32,190 bases of DNA from contig CANMLD010000028.1 of assembly GCA_947498315.1 (NCBI GenBank), positions 1 to 32,190 on the forward strand, read 5' to 3'. Shown piece after piece: positions 1-7,835 of the stretch. Source of the DNA: Pseudomonadota bacterium (lineage in GTDB: Bacteria > Myxococcota_A > UBA9042 > GCA-2863065). The translations under genes and the position numbers were made by a program. Under the pieces are notes generated by a model. That model saw only the letters and a list, made by a program, of their open reading frames with translations. It was not told the origin of the DNA and made no database searches. Each line of letters opens with the position of its first letter. The stretch's first letter is position 1.

Positions 1-150
1 CGAACGACCGGGGCTCTCAGAACCGGGGCCCGAACGACCGGGGCCCGAACGACCGGGGCCCGAACGACCGGGGCTCTCAGAACCGGGGCCCGAACGACCG
101 GGGCCCGAACGACCGGGGCCCGAACGACCGGGGCCCGAACGACCGGGGCC
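1..150 (+). repeat. 15-base tandem repeat, ten units, coding
   Basis: Ten contiguous 15-base units, mostly cgaacgaccggggcc, fill positions 1-150 and continue past the left edge. Units 1 and 5 end in t, and units 2 and 6 are the variant ctcagaaccggggcc, so units 1-4 and 5-8 form a 60-base higher-order duplication. The period is a multiple of three and encodes NDRGP repeats in the KOW protein, so copy-number change would keep the frame. Confidence 0.95.
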
Positions 151-566
151 CCCGAAACGAGGGCTTCGGTGGTCGCGGCCCAGCTAGTCCAGGCGGCAGC
201 GGCCCCTCTGGTAACGACGACGCGCGTGGCGCCGATCAGGGACGCAGCGACCGACGCAATGACCGACGCGACGACCGACGCGACGACCAAGGCCCACGTC
301 AGGACGGTGGCCGCGGGCCAAACGCCGGCGGTTCCGGTGATGCCGGTGGGCAGGGCCGTCGTCGCGACGTCGAGCCGACGTGGGTTGACGCCGGTGGTGA
401 CGTCGATGTGCGCGATCACGTCCGGGTTACGGCCGGCCTCTTCGCCGGGAAGGTCGGCCAGGTCATCGAAGTGTCCGTGAAGGGCAAGTTCAAGGTCGTG
501 CTGGGCGAAGGCGCGATGAAGATCGAAGTCGGCCGAGACGCGCTCTCGAAGGTCGCGCCGGGCTGA
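1..566 (+). CDS. KOW-domain protein, C-terminal part (5' end outside window)
   Basis: The frame starting at base 3 is open from the left edge to a TGA at 564-566, giving 187 codons with no start inside, so the gene begins outside the window. The first 50 residues are NDRGP pentapeptides with NRGP/GSQ variants. Next comes a disordered Gly/Asp/Arg-rich linker with several DRRD/DRRN units. The last 45 or so residues form a compact domain containing DHVRVTAGLFAGKVGQVIEV and ending KVAPG. The G-x-FAGKxGxV pattern is typical of KOW domains (NusG, L24, Spt5 families), which bind RNA or ribosomal and transcription partners. A charged RG-rich tail followed by KOW suggests RNA binding, but this is inference and the N-terminal part is not visible. 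Coding is supported by the long start-free frame, the domain and the in-frame repeat period. A different frame at 169-480 is a shadow. Confidence 0.75.
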   Translation, partial: NDRGSQNRGPNDRGPNDRGPNDRGSQNRGPNDRGPNDRGPNDRGPNDRGPRNEGFGGRGPASPGGSGPSGNDDARGADQGRSDRRNDRRDDRRDDQGPRQDGGRGPNAGGSGDAGGQGRRRDVEPTWVDAGGDVDVRDHVRVTAGLFAGKVGQVIEVSVKGKFKVVLGEGAMKIEVGRDALSKVAPG

Positions 567-605
567 CGGACCTCAGGTCAAATCGAAACTTACTCGCTGG
601 GGCCT

Positions 606-1094
606 GTGGGCCAAGCCTTCAGGCTCCAGCGTGGCGAGCGAGCCCGCGTCGACGCCGCCTTCGATGGCACTCTCGCCCGCGCCCGCGCGCTCCTCGCTCA
701 CTCCCACGCGGGTCGGGACGACGCCGTCCTGCTGAAGCGCTCCCTCGAGCAGCTCATCGAAACCGAGGAACGGCGGCGCTTTGGCTCCAAGTCGTCGCGC
801 TCCCGGGCGGCAGCCTCCACGCCGAAGACATGCCGCGAGCGGAGGGCCGTGCCCGTCGTCGTAAGAAACGAGGTCTTCGTCCGCGACGGCGGCCGCTGCA
901 CCTTCACGAGCGACGACGGTCACGTCTGCGCTTCGGACTACCTCATCCAACTCCACCACCGAGTGCCGTGGGCAAAGGGCGGGGCAGGCACGGCCGAGAA
1001 CCCAACGATCCACTGCGCCGCCCATAATCAGCTCGAAGCGGAGCGTGAAGGGCTTGGTCGACGGCCGCGACGCCAGGATCGTCGCCGCCCCTGA
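606..1094 (+). pseudogene. HNH endonuclease, probably N-terminally truncated
   Basis: The 162-residue frame carries an HNH nuclease domain. Cys98 and Cys108 lie in RDGGRCTF and GHVC, followed by the His117-His118 pair in LHHRVPWAKGG, then Asn132 and Cys137-x2-His140 in HCAAHNQLEAER, matching the zinc and active-site layout of HNH families. Residues 20-60 (ending LEQLIETEERRRFG) resemble the helical segment that precedes HNH in larger multicopy HNH proteins of myxobacteria and actinobacteria. Those are commonly longer, so the N-terminal part seems lost. The only early start is GTG at 606, with no clear ribosome site, and the frame is simply the continuation of the KOW gene frame after its TGA at 564. 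A residual small nuclease cannot be excluded. Family recognition is firm; pseudogene status is inference. Confidence 0.6.
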
Positions 1095-1160
1095 ACCGGA
1101 GCACGTTGCACGTCGCCGTCCGGTTCCGACCCCGCTCGTCGGCGCGCACAGGGCCAGTCA

Positions 1161-1234
1161 AGCGTCACTCGCAGCCCCCCGGAGGCGGGCAAAGCGAAGC
1201 GCCCGGCGAGGAGGGCGAGGGGGGACGCTTTTTT
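1161..1234 (+). terminator. Candidate intrinsic terminator with T6
   Basis: AGCGT at 1161-1165 pairs with ACGCT at 1225-1229, CTCGC at 1168-1172 with GCGAG at 1215-1219, and CGGGC at 1186-1190 with GCCCG at 1201-1205. The structure is followed directly by six T (1229-1234), a rare run in this GC-rich sequence. It would end plus-strand transcription from the KOW/HNH side. The stem is interrupted, so support is moderate. Confidence 0.4.
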
Positions 1235-1245
1235 ATCCGACCCAC

Positions 1246-2160
1246 TCAACGCACGACGAAGGGCACGCTCGTGATTAGGTTGCCGCGAGAGTCTTTCAGG
1301 CGCGCGACCCACTTCCCTGCGAAGTCGGACTCGAGCTTGAGGCTCGACCAGGTCCGCCAACCGCTGAGGGACTTTCCGACCTTGAGATAGAGTCGGCTCT
1401 TCACCTCGTCGCCGCGCACCCACTCGATGCCGACCTGGGTCGGCTCGCCCGGGTTCTTCACGACGGCGTAAGCGTAGATATTGCCAGCGCTGAGCTTGAA
1501 GCGAGTCCCGGGTTCGACAGGCACGCGTTCCTCACGATCGACGCCAACCGCCACTACGAACTCGACGACCGTCAGATCCGAGACGGATGTCGTCACCGCT
1601 GTCGGGTCGCCATCGTGGAAGGGCGCCCGCCCGGGCGGAAGGTCCCGCCGGGTGTCGTCTCGCAGCGTGGCCGCGTCGCGTTTCGGTAGGGCGGCGCCGC
1701 CCGCAGGCTCGTCGACGAACTCGTCGTCTACTCGCCCTGGCACGGCAGGTGGATCATCCGCGGGCTCATCGACGACCACGGGCGTATCTGGCTCCACTTG
1801 CACAGGACGAATCGGAGGCGGCTCGGTCCCTTCGGCTTCCACCTCGACCGCAGTGGGCGCATGCACTCCCTCATGCCCACCCAGCCTCCCGGTTACGACG
1901 CGAGAGTCACCTTCACCGTCGTCTTCACCGTCGGGTTCAGCCTCGGGAGTCCCTCCTGCCGCCAGCGTTGCCTTGTCTCTCGCGAGCTCGGCGAGAAGCT
2001 CCGCCTTGAGCTCCGCCTTGAGCTCCTCGCGAAGCGCCGCTTCATCGACGGTGGGGGCCTCCTCAGAGGCTCTCTCGCTGGCCTCCTTCTTTCCGCACGC
2101 TGTGATCCCGACGAGGGCTAGGGACAGCGCGACGTGGCGCCACGGCCGGCCCATCGGCAT
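1246..2160 (-). CDS. Lipoprotein with C-terminal DUF2914-like domain
   Basis: The 304-residue product starts MPMGRPWRHVALSLALVG and has a lipobox before Cys (ITACGKKE), so it should be exported and lipidated. Residues about 30-60 are a charged helical stretch (EELKAELKAELLAELA), followed by an acidic and Pro-rich linker. The last 105 residues resemble DUF2914: a value such as VEFVVAVGVDREERVPVE, then IYAYAVVKNPGE, GWRTWSSLKL and FAGKWVARLKDSRGNLI. DUF2914 is a beta-sandwich of unknown role found in envelope proteins. ATG at 2160 shares one base with the TGA of the upstream minus-strand gene (TGATG), so the two are likely translationally coupled. A GTG one codon upstream (2163) is an alternative start. 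The longer open frame to 2424 lies over the neighbour's coding region and is not used. Confidence 0.8.
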   Translation of the reverse strand: MPMGRPWRHVALSLALVGITACGKKEASERASEEAPTVDEAALREELKAELKAELLAELARDKATLAAGGTPEAEPDGEDDGEGDSRVVTGRLGGHEGVHAPTAVEVEAEGTEPPPIRPVQVEPDTPVVVDEPADDPPAVPGRVDDEFVDEPAGGAALPKRDAATLRDDTRRDLPPGRAPFHDGDPTAVTTSVSDLTVVEFVVAVGVDREERVPVEPGTRFKLSAGNIYAYAVVKNPGEPTQVGIEWVRGDEVKSRLYLKVGKSLSGWRTWSSLKLESDFAGKWVARLKDSRGNLITSVPFVVR

Positions 2161-3896
2161 CACTGGCTCACTCCGAGCTCGAACTCGACGTAGTCGACCC
2201 CCGGGACCGCCGATGCGAAGCGATACGCGATGACGCCTTCCGACAGCGCCACCTGTTCGGGCGCTTCGGCGTTCAAGTCTTCGCTGCTCGACCGCACGGG
2301 AGACCGTCGTGCGGTCACGAGACGCGTCCCCGCGTTCACGCCGGTCAGCGTCACTTGATACTCGACCTGACGGGCTTCGGCGCCGCTCTCCACGTTGGCG
2401 ACGAGCACTCGAATCATGGGGCAAACGTTCTCTTCGTCATTTGGACACGGCCGCTCGGCCTCGAGCGTCGCCGCGACCCAGATCTTCTCTGACTCGACTG
2501 TTCCGGCGTCGACGATCCCAGCTTCGACCGTCGTATCGCCGTAGACGACCCCGAGTAGCTTCTGACCATTGCCCCGGAGCCGGTTGGCCGCTTTGAACGC
2601 GACGGTTGCGGGGAGCACCTTGCCCGTCGAGCGCCACATTGGGCTCTCTTCGACCGAGGTGCTGGTCGGCGTGACGGTACGGTAGCGACGGTCGAGCCGC
2701 CACATGCCTAGCTCATCGACGACGCCTTGGAGCGCGATTCGGGTGCCGACTGAAAAGGCCCCGTGCGCTAGTGACCACGTACGTCGCTGGGTCTCACTGA
2801 TGAGGCTCTGCGTGGGGAGAGAAGGTACGGTGGCTTCGGCCACATCGAGGCGCGCGAGCCAAATCGCCGTGCCGGGGAGCTTGGCGTCCACGACCGCCCG
2901 GACGGCCTTGGCGATGTCCTGGGCGTCCTGCGGGGACTCCGCGACCGTCTCGAAGGCGATGACGTCGATGAGGGTGGCCGCGTCGCCGCCCAAGGCGTCG
3001 AGGAAGGCACCGATGGTCGATTCCGCCTCGGTTGCCGCCGTCAACGCGAACGAAGGAGCCACGAGCCGTATCGGCGCAGGCCCGCCGGTAGCTGGGCTCG
3101 GGAACGCGTCGCGCACCCCTTGCCCGAAGATCCTGTAGGCGGCCACGACGGCGCCCATGTCGGCGAATCCGCCCCGCCCGAGCGGATCGGAGATGAACTC
3201 TACGTGTCGAACGTGAAAGTCCCTTGCGCCCTTGTAGACCAACAGGTCGCTTGCGCTGAGGAGGCTCTGGTTCCAATGGCGCAGCGCGTTGACGACCACG
3301 GTCGTCCATCGGGGGACATCGACGATGCCCTGGCCTGTCTGAATCCCGTCGCCGTCGACGCTGCAGGTGTCGAGTCCGAGGTCGAAGATCGCTTGAAAGG
3401 ACAGCTTCACCGGCCCGAATCCATCACCGGCCGCCGCCGCTACGCCGGGGTAAGCGCCCGCCGTCTGGAGGATGGTGTCGATCTTCGAGAAGTTGTAGCT
3501 CGCCTCGACCTCCGGGTCCGCCGCTGGGTTCGGGAAGATGCCCGAGAGCGTGTAGTCGCAGAGGTAGCCCTCCGGGATTCGGAAGAGCGTCGGTCCGCCC
3601 ACTTCCTGCAGCGTCTCGAAGAGGTTCTTGTCACCTTCCACGACGGGCTGCGGATTCCCCATGAGCCCAGCCAGCGCCGCGAACGACGACCCAGTAGCTG
3701 AGGCGTCGAGGCGAACGGGCTTGTAAGTGACCTTGTTGTAGTCCGAAGGCAGCGTCACGGCGTCGGATTTGCACCCGCCGGCGACGCTCACGACGCCGCC
3801 AGCCAGGAGAACCCGGCCCAGATGACGAACAGCAGCATGGAGCGCACGAGGCAGTCGCGCTTGGGACAGACGCACTAGGGGCGTGGCTTTTCTCAC
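2160..3896 (-). CDS. Large lipoprotein, possible degenerate glycosidase-like barrel
   Basis: The product has 578 residues with a long basic N-terminus (MRKATPLVRLSQARLPRAL), a hydrophobic segment and a lipobox ending VAGGC around residue 42. I do not recognise a named family. The middle part (about 190-370) alternates predicted strands and helices like a TIM barrel. It contains VRHVEFISDPLGRGGFADMG followed by an RLVAPSF segment and ATLIDVIAFETVA, an order reminiscent of GH39-type glycosidases. The usual Asn-Glu catalytic pair is replaced by Ser-Asp (FISDP), so catalysis is doubtful. The last 150 residues look beta-rich (VEYQVTLTGVNAGTRLVTAR). GTG at 3896 is the only early start that keeps the signal peptide. 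A sigma70-like promoter lies immediately upstream, and the gene is coupled to the DUF2914 lipoprotein, suggesting a shared envelope role. Confidence 0.65.
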   Translation of the reverse strand: MRKATPLVRLSQARLPRALHAAVRHLGRVLLAGGVVSVAGGCKSDAVTLPSDYNKVTYKPVRLDASATGSSFAALAGLMGNPQPVVEGDKNLFETLQEVGGPTLFRIPEGYLCDYTLSGIFPNPAADPEVEASYNFSKIDTILQTAGAYPGVAAAAGDGFGPVKLSFQAIFDLGLDTCSVDGDGIQTGQGIVDVPRWTTVVVNALRHWNQSLLSASDLLVYKGARDFHVRHVEFISDPLGRGGFADMGAVVAAYRIFGQGVRDAFPSPATGGPAPIRLVAPSFALTAATEAESTIGAFLDALGGDAATLIDVIAFETVAESPQDAQDIAKAVRAVVDAKLPGTAIWLARLDVAEATVPSLPTQSLISETQRRTWSLAHGAFSVGTRIALQGVVDELGMWRLDRRYRTVTPTSTSVEESPMWRSTGKVLPATVAFKAANRLRGNGQKLLGVVYGDTTVEAGIVDAGTVESEKIWVAATLEAERPCPNDEENVCPMIRVLVANVESGAEARQVEYQVTLTGVNAGTRLVTARRSPVRSSSEDLNAEAPEQVALSEGVIAYRFASAVPGVDYVEFELGVSQ

Positions 3897-3903
3897 GTCC
3901 GCA

Positions 3904-3932
3904 GAAATACCTCACGCCCCTGACAGGGTCAA
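3904..3932 (-). promoter_or_regulatory. Candidate promoter of the large lipoprotein gene
   Basis: Read on the minus strand, TTGACC (3932-3927), a 17-base spacer and TATTTC (3909-3904) form a sigma70-like pair, strong at -35 and weak at -10. Only seven bases separate the -10 box from the GTG at 3896, so the expected transcription start is at or next to the start codon, which would make the mRNA leaderless. Confidence 0.35.
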
Positions 3933-3975
3933 CGAGCTCAACATCCGACTCGCCGTTCCCAATGCGGCACAGGTC

Positions 3976-4004
3976 TGGACAGCCGGGTAGGGCGCTGCTA
4001 TACA
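3976..4004 (+). promoter_or_regulatory. Candidate nuo operon promoter (extended -10)
   Basis: TGGACA (3976-3981), a spacer of exactly 17 bases and TATACA (3999-4004), preceded by TGC as in extended -10 promoters. The nuoA ATG begins nine bases after the -10 box and no Shine-Dalgarno sequence is present, so the mRNA would have a leader of only a few bases or none. Confidence 0.55.
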
Positions 4005-4013
4005 ACGCGGCCC

Positions 4014-4397
4014 ATGGAAGCCCACTATCACGGCTACATCTCCCTGCTCACGATGATCATCCTCGTATCCGGCCTTATGGGCGGTGTGGTGGTCATCAAC
4101 AGCCTCGTCGGACCGAAGATGCGCGGGGATTACCACCGTGAGCCCTTCGAGTGCGGCTCGACGCCCATGGGCACGGCTCGCCAGCGCTTCAGCGTCAACT
4201 TCTACCTCGTCGCGATCTTCTTCATCGTGTTCGATATAGAAGCCGTCTTCATGTACCCATGGGCGGTCCTCTACCGTAGCTTCGTCGCTGATCCGAATTT
4301 CGGCATCATCGCCCTTGGCGAGATGTTCGCTTTCGTAGGAATCTTGGTCGTGGGTCTCGTCTACGTCGTCCGACGTGGCGCCCTCAAGTTCACCTGA
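4014..4397 (+). CDS. nuoA: NADH-quinone oxidoreductase subunit A
   Basis: NuoA is a small membrane subunit at the heel of respiratory complex I, next to the quinone site. The 127-residue product is normal in length and has three hydrophobic segments (about 10-32, 65-85 and 97-118). The diagnostic loop is present: EPFECGSTPMGTARQRFSVN followed by FYLVAIFFIVFDIEAVFMYP. It is first in a plus-strand series of complex I genes, eight bases before nuoC. The ATG has no ribosome-binding site and sits nine bases from a promoter -10 box, which suggests leaderless translation. Family assignment is secure. Confidence 0.97.
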   Translation: MEAHYHGYISLLTMIILVSGLMGGVVVINSLVGPKMRGDYHREPFECGSTPMGTARQRFSVNFYLVAIFFIVFDIEAVFMYPWAVLYRSFVADPNFGIIALGEMFAFVGILVVGLVYVVRRGALKFT

Positions 4398-4405
4398 GGC
4401 GCCCG

Positions 4406-5002
4406 ATGTCCACCGCCGTACTCAACGCCATCAAATCCAAGTTCGCTTCTGGCGTACGCAGCGCGCACAGCCACTGTGGCGACGACACGGTCGTACTCGA
4501 CCGAAAGGTCATCCTCGACGTCGCTCGCTACCTCAAGTCCGACCAGGCGATGGCGTTCAACATGCCCATCGACTGCACCGCGGTCGATTACCTCGACTTC
4601 CCCGGTGGCGACGCTGCAGGCAGTGACGAGACGCGCGGCGTAGGCGGCTTTGCAGGGGCGCGTTTCGAGGTGGTCTACCACCTCTACTCCACGACTCGGA
4701 AGCACCGCATCCGTCTCAAGGTCGCGCTCGACGAGAGTGACGTGAACACGCCCAGCCTCACCCAAGTTTGGCTCGGCATGGACTGGTTCGAACGGGAAGC
4801 CTGGGACATGTACGGCATCCGTTTCGACGGCCATCCGGACCTTCGGCGCATCCTGCTGTACGAGGAGTTCGTCGGGCACCCACTACGGAAGGACTACCCT
4901 CTCCGCGGGTACCAACCCCTCGTCCCCATCGCCAAGCTCGATCGCGACAATGAGGACCCGAAGCTCGTCAACACTGACCTCAACCCCGAGGCACCCGAGT
5001 GA
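4406..5002 (+). CDS. nuoC: NADH-quinone oxidoreductase subunit C
   Basis: NuoC (30-kDa subunit family) is part of the hydrophilic connecting module of complex I. The 198-residue protein has the family signature near the C-terminus: WFEREAWDMYGIRFDGHPDL, then RRILLYEEF and HPLRKDYPL, ending with an acidic tail. The ATG at 4406 has a weak GAGG upstream, within the end of nuoA. The stop overlaps the nuoD GTG by four bases (GTGA), so NuoC and NuoD are separate but probably translationally coupled. In many genomes nuoB lies between nuoA and nuoC; here only eight bases separate them, so nuoB must be elsewhere or absent. Confidence 0.96.
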   Translation: MSTAVLNAIKSKFASGVRSAHSHCGDDTVVLDRKVILDVARYLKSDQAMAFNMPIDCTAVDYLDFPGGDAAGSDETRGVGGFAGARFEVVYHLYSTTRKHRIRLKVALDESDVNTPSLTQVWLGMDWFEREAWDMYGIRFDGHPDLRRILLYEEFVGHPLRKDYPLRGYQPLVPIAKLDRDNEDPKLVNTDLNPEAPE

Positions 5003-6261
5003 GCAACCATCTCGTCGACTCTCGAAATGTCGATTCTCGGTCCCAGGCCCCGCGCTTCGCGAAGCTCTGGACGCCCACGGAGGTCGACGCCGACGAACCC
5101 GGCCTGATGCGAGTTCAGATGGGCCCCTCCCACCCGGCCATGCACGGCACGGTACGCATGGACGTCATCCTGGAAGGCGAGACCATCCGGGACATGGACG
5201 TCGACATCGGGTACCTGCACCGGGGCTTCGAGATTCAGGCAGAGAACGCCACGTGGACGCAGGTGGTGCCGTACACCGACCGTCTGAACTACTTGTCGTC
5301 GCTCTGCAACAACGTCGGCTACGTGCTCGCCGTCGAGAAGCTCCTCGGTATCGACGTGACACCGCGTTGCAAGTGGATCCGCATGATCTCCGCCGAGATC
5401 GCGCGCATCGCCGACCACCTCACGGCCCTCGCGGCCGGTGCCCTCGAGCTCGGCGGGTTCACGCCCATGCTCTTTGGCATCCAAGCCCGTGAAGAGTTCT
5501 ATAAGGTCATCGAGCACCTCTGCGGCGCCCGGCTGACCACGGCGTACACCCGTATCGGTGGCCTCCGCTGGGACCTCCCGGACAACTTCGAAGCCGGCTA
5601 CCGCAAGGCCGAAGCGAGCCTGAAGAAGAACCTCGCAGACATGGACAAGATGCTGACTCGTAATCGCATCTTCTACGACCGCATGGCCGACACCGGTATC
5701 ATCTCTCAAGAAGACGCGATCGAGTACGGTTGGACCGGTCCGTGTCTGCGCTCGACCGGCGTCGAGTATGACGTCCGCAAAGCGCACCCTTACCTGTTTT
5801 ACGACAAGGTCTCCTTCGACATCCCTCTCGGGCATAAGGGCGACAACTATGATCGCTACCTGGTCCGCATCGCCGAGCTGAGGGAGTCGCTAAAGATCAT
5901 CGACCAGTGCTTCAAGTACATGGAGCCCGGCCCGGTCAATGTCGACGACTGGAGCATCGTCCTCCCCCCCAAGGAGGCGGTCTACAACACCATCGAAGGC
6001 ATGATCGCCCACTTCAAGCTCATCATGGAAGGCATCGCCGTGCCCAAGGGTGAAGCTTACGGCTACACCGAAGCCGCGAATGGCGAGCTCGGTTTTTATA
6101 TGGTCAGCGCTGGCGTCGGCAAGCCGTGGCGAGTCCACTGCCGAGCCCCGTGTTTTGCGCTCGTACAAGCGCTGAAGCCCATGATGCTCGGCGAACAGCT
6201 TGCAGACATCATCCCCACCTTCGACACCATCAACATGATCGGTGGCGAGATCGATCGCTGA
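4999..6261 (+). CDS. nuoD: NADH-quinone oxidoreductase subunit D
   Basis: NuoD (49-kDa subunit) forms the quinone-binding pocket together with NuoB. The 420-residue protein contains QMGPSHPAMHGTVRM, DIGYLHRGFE, PYTDRLNYLSSLCNNVGYV and the C-terminal MIGGEIDR expected of the family, and lacks the NiFe-hydrogenase metal cysteines as complex I homologues do. The GTG at 4999 overlaps the nuoC stop as GTGA, and nuoG follows after nine bases. The first 30 residues (SNHLVDSRNVDSRSQAPR) form a variable extension. Assignment is secure. Confidence 0.97.
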   Translation: MSNHLVDSRNVDSRSQAPRFAKLWTPTEVDADEPGLMRVQMGPSHPAMHGTVRMDVILEGETIRDMDVDIGYLHRGFEIQAENATWTQVVPYTDRLNYLSSLCNNVGYVLAVEKLLGIDVTPRCKWIRMISAEIARIADHLTALAAGALELGGFTPMLFGIQAREEFYKVIEHLCGARLTTAYTRIGGLRWDLPDNFEAGYRKAEASLKKNLADMDKMLTRNRIFYDRMADTGIISQEDAIEYGWTGPCLRSTGVEYDVRKAHPYLFYDKVSFDIPLGHKGDNYDRYLVRIAELRESLKIIDQCFKYMEPGPVNVDDWSIVLPPKEAVYNTIEGMIAHFKLIMEGIAVPKGEAYGYTEAANGELGFYMVSAGVGKPWRVHCRAPCFALVQALKPMMLGEQLADIIPTFDTINMIGGEIDR

Positions 6262-6270
6262 GGCCTTACG

Positions 6271-7824
6271 GTGAAAGTCACCATCGACGGACGTGAACTC
6301 GAGGTCGAGAACGGCACGACCATCCTTCAGGCAGCCCAGAAGCTCGGCGTGGATATCCCGACCTTCTGTTACCACCCGGGCCTTTCCGCGCCGGCCAACT
6401 GCCGCATGTGCCTCGTGAACACGAACAAGGCGCCCAAGCTTCTCCCTGCCTGTTACGCGACCTGCATGGACGGCATGGAGGTTAAGACGAACGACGAAAA
6501 GACGCTGCGCACGCGCAAGTCGACACTCGAGTTCATCCTGCTTCACCACCCGGTGGACTGCCCGATCTGCGATCAGGCCGGCGAGTGTGTCCTGCAGGAC
6601 AACTACTTCGCCCACTCGGCGCAGCCTTCCCGCAACTTCACGCGTAAGAACCACAAGCCGAAGGCCACGCCCATTGGCAACAACGTCATCCTCGACGCCG
6701 AACGCTGCATCGTGTGCACGCGGTGCGTCCGCTTCTGCGACGAAGTCTCAAAGACGAACGAGCTTCAGGTGGTCAACCGCGGAGAGCGCTCTTTCGTGAC
6801 GACCTTCCCGGGGCGTGCGCTCGACAACGACTACGCGACCAACACCGTCGACATCTGCCCGGTCGGCGCGCTGACGAGCCGCGACTTCCGCTTCAAGATG
6901 CGCGTCTGGTTCTTGAAGTCGGCCTCGTCCATCTGCTCGGGCTGCTCTAAAGGCTGTAACATCACCGTCGATCATGGTGGCGGTAACACGCAGCGTTATC
7001 GGCCCCGCGAGAATCAGGCCGTGAACCGCTGGTGGATGTGCGATCCAGGTCGCCTGTCCTACAAGCAATTCCAGGACAACCGTCTCACCGACGCTCAGAT
7101 CGATGGTGTGGTTCACCCGGTTCGTGAGGCGCTCAGCGCCGCGGCGCGTCGGCTGCGAAGCGCCGGCGACCCATCGAAGGTCGCTGTCGTCCCCAGCCTG
7201 CTGATGTCGAACGAAGACGCCGTTGCGCTCGCCGTGCTCACGAAGCGGGCCGGCTTTGGCGGCTGGTACGTCGGCGGCCGCGCCGCCGGCAAAGAAGACG
7301 CCCTTCTACAGAAGGCCGACAAGAACCCCAATCGCGCCGGGGTGATGGCGGTCGCCAAGGCGTTTGGGATCGAGACGAACCCGCTAACCGCGCTGGCCAC
7401 GGCGGGCGCTTCTGCCACTCTCTGGTTTGGGCACGAACACGCCGTCGACCCGAAGGTGCTCGCCGCTGTACAGCAGCTCAGCCGCGTCGTGGTAGCGTCG
7501 AACGCGTCGGAGTGGACCGCCGGCGCGTCCGTCTCCCTGCCGTCGCGTACGTTCGAGGAGTGCAGCGGCACCTGGATCAGCGTCGACGGGCACTTGCAGC
7601 GCTTCGCCGCCGGACCGGAGGCCAAGGGCGCGTCCGTGGCGATTTGGGATCTCTGCTTCCGGCTGCTCCGATCGCTCGGCGTGATGGACGTGATGCCACC
7701 GGCGTCACCTGATCAGGTCGTCGCTGAACACGGCCAGGCCGTGCCCGAGCTTGCGTCTATGCCGCCGGCCCTTCCGCCGGCGCCCGGGCGCCCTGACCAA
7801 CTCCGCAAAGCGCGGGCCGCGTAA
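6271..7824 (+). CDS. nuoG: NADH-quinone oxidoreductase subunit G, short form
   Basis: NuoG carries several Fe-S clusters of the NADH-dehydrogenase arm. Visible in order are a 2Fe-2S site (Cys33, Cys44, Cys47, Cys61), the His-Cys cluster site (His93, Cys97, Cys100, Cys106 in DCPICDQAGECVLQD), a 4Fe-4S site (Cys146, Cys149, Cys152, Cys196) and a further C-x2-C-x3-C...C set (Cys222, Cys225, Cys229, Cys257) corresponding to the extra N7-type cluster of some complex I enzymes. The protein has 517 residues, against about 900 in E. coli, so the molybdopterin-oxidoreductase-like C-terminal region is strongly shortened and ends in a Pro/Ala-rich tail. The GTG start has GAGG nine bases upstream; nuoH follows after eleven bases. 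A formate dehydrogenase alpha chain is excluded by length and context. Confidence 0.93.
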   Translation: MKVTIDGRELEVENGTTILQAAQKLGVDIPTFCYHPGLSAPANCRMCLVNTNKAPKLLPACYATCMDGMEVKTNDEKTLRTRKSTLEFILLHHPVDCPICDQAGECVLQDNYFAHSAQPSRNFTRKNHKPKATPIGNNVILDAERCIVCTRCVRFCDEVSKTNELQVVNRGERSFVTTFPGRALDNDYATNTVDICPVGALTSRDFRFKMRVWFLKSASSICSGCSKGCNITVDHGGGNTQRYRPRENQAVNRWWMCDPGRLSYKQFQDNRLTDAQIDGVVHPVREALSAAARRLRSAGDPSKVAVVPSLLMSNEDAVALAVLTKRAGFGGWYVGGRAAGKEDALLQKADKNPNRAGVMAVAKAFGIETNPLTALATAGASATLWFGHEHAVDPKVLAAVQQLSRVVVASNASEWTAGASVSLPSRTFEECSGTWISVDGHLQRFAAGPEAKGASVAIWDLCFRLLRSLGVMDVMPPASPDQVVAEHGQAVPELASMPPALPPAPGRPDQLRKARAA

Positions 7825-7835
7825 GGAAAGCGCTC

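Noticed and set aside
1-150. CRISPR array
   Set aside because: The units are contiguous, with no unique spacers, and lie in a coding frame.
1481-2233. Plus-strand open frame (250 codons), Ser/Thr-rich, opposite the DUF2914 lipoprotein
   Set aside because: The opposite strand has a lipobox, a domain and coupling to its neighbour; this frame is only its shadow.
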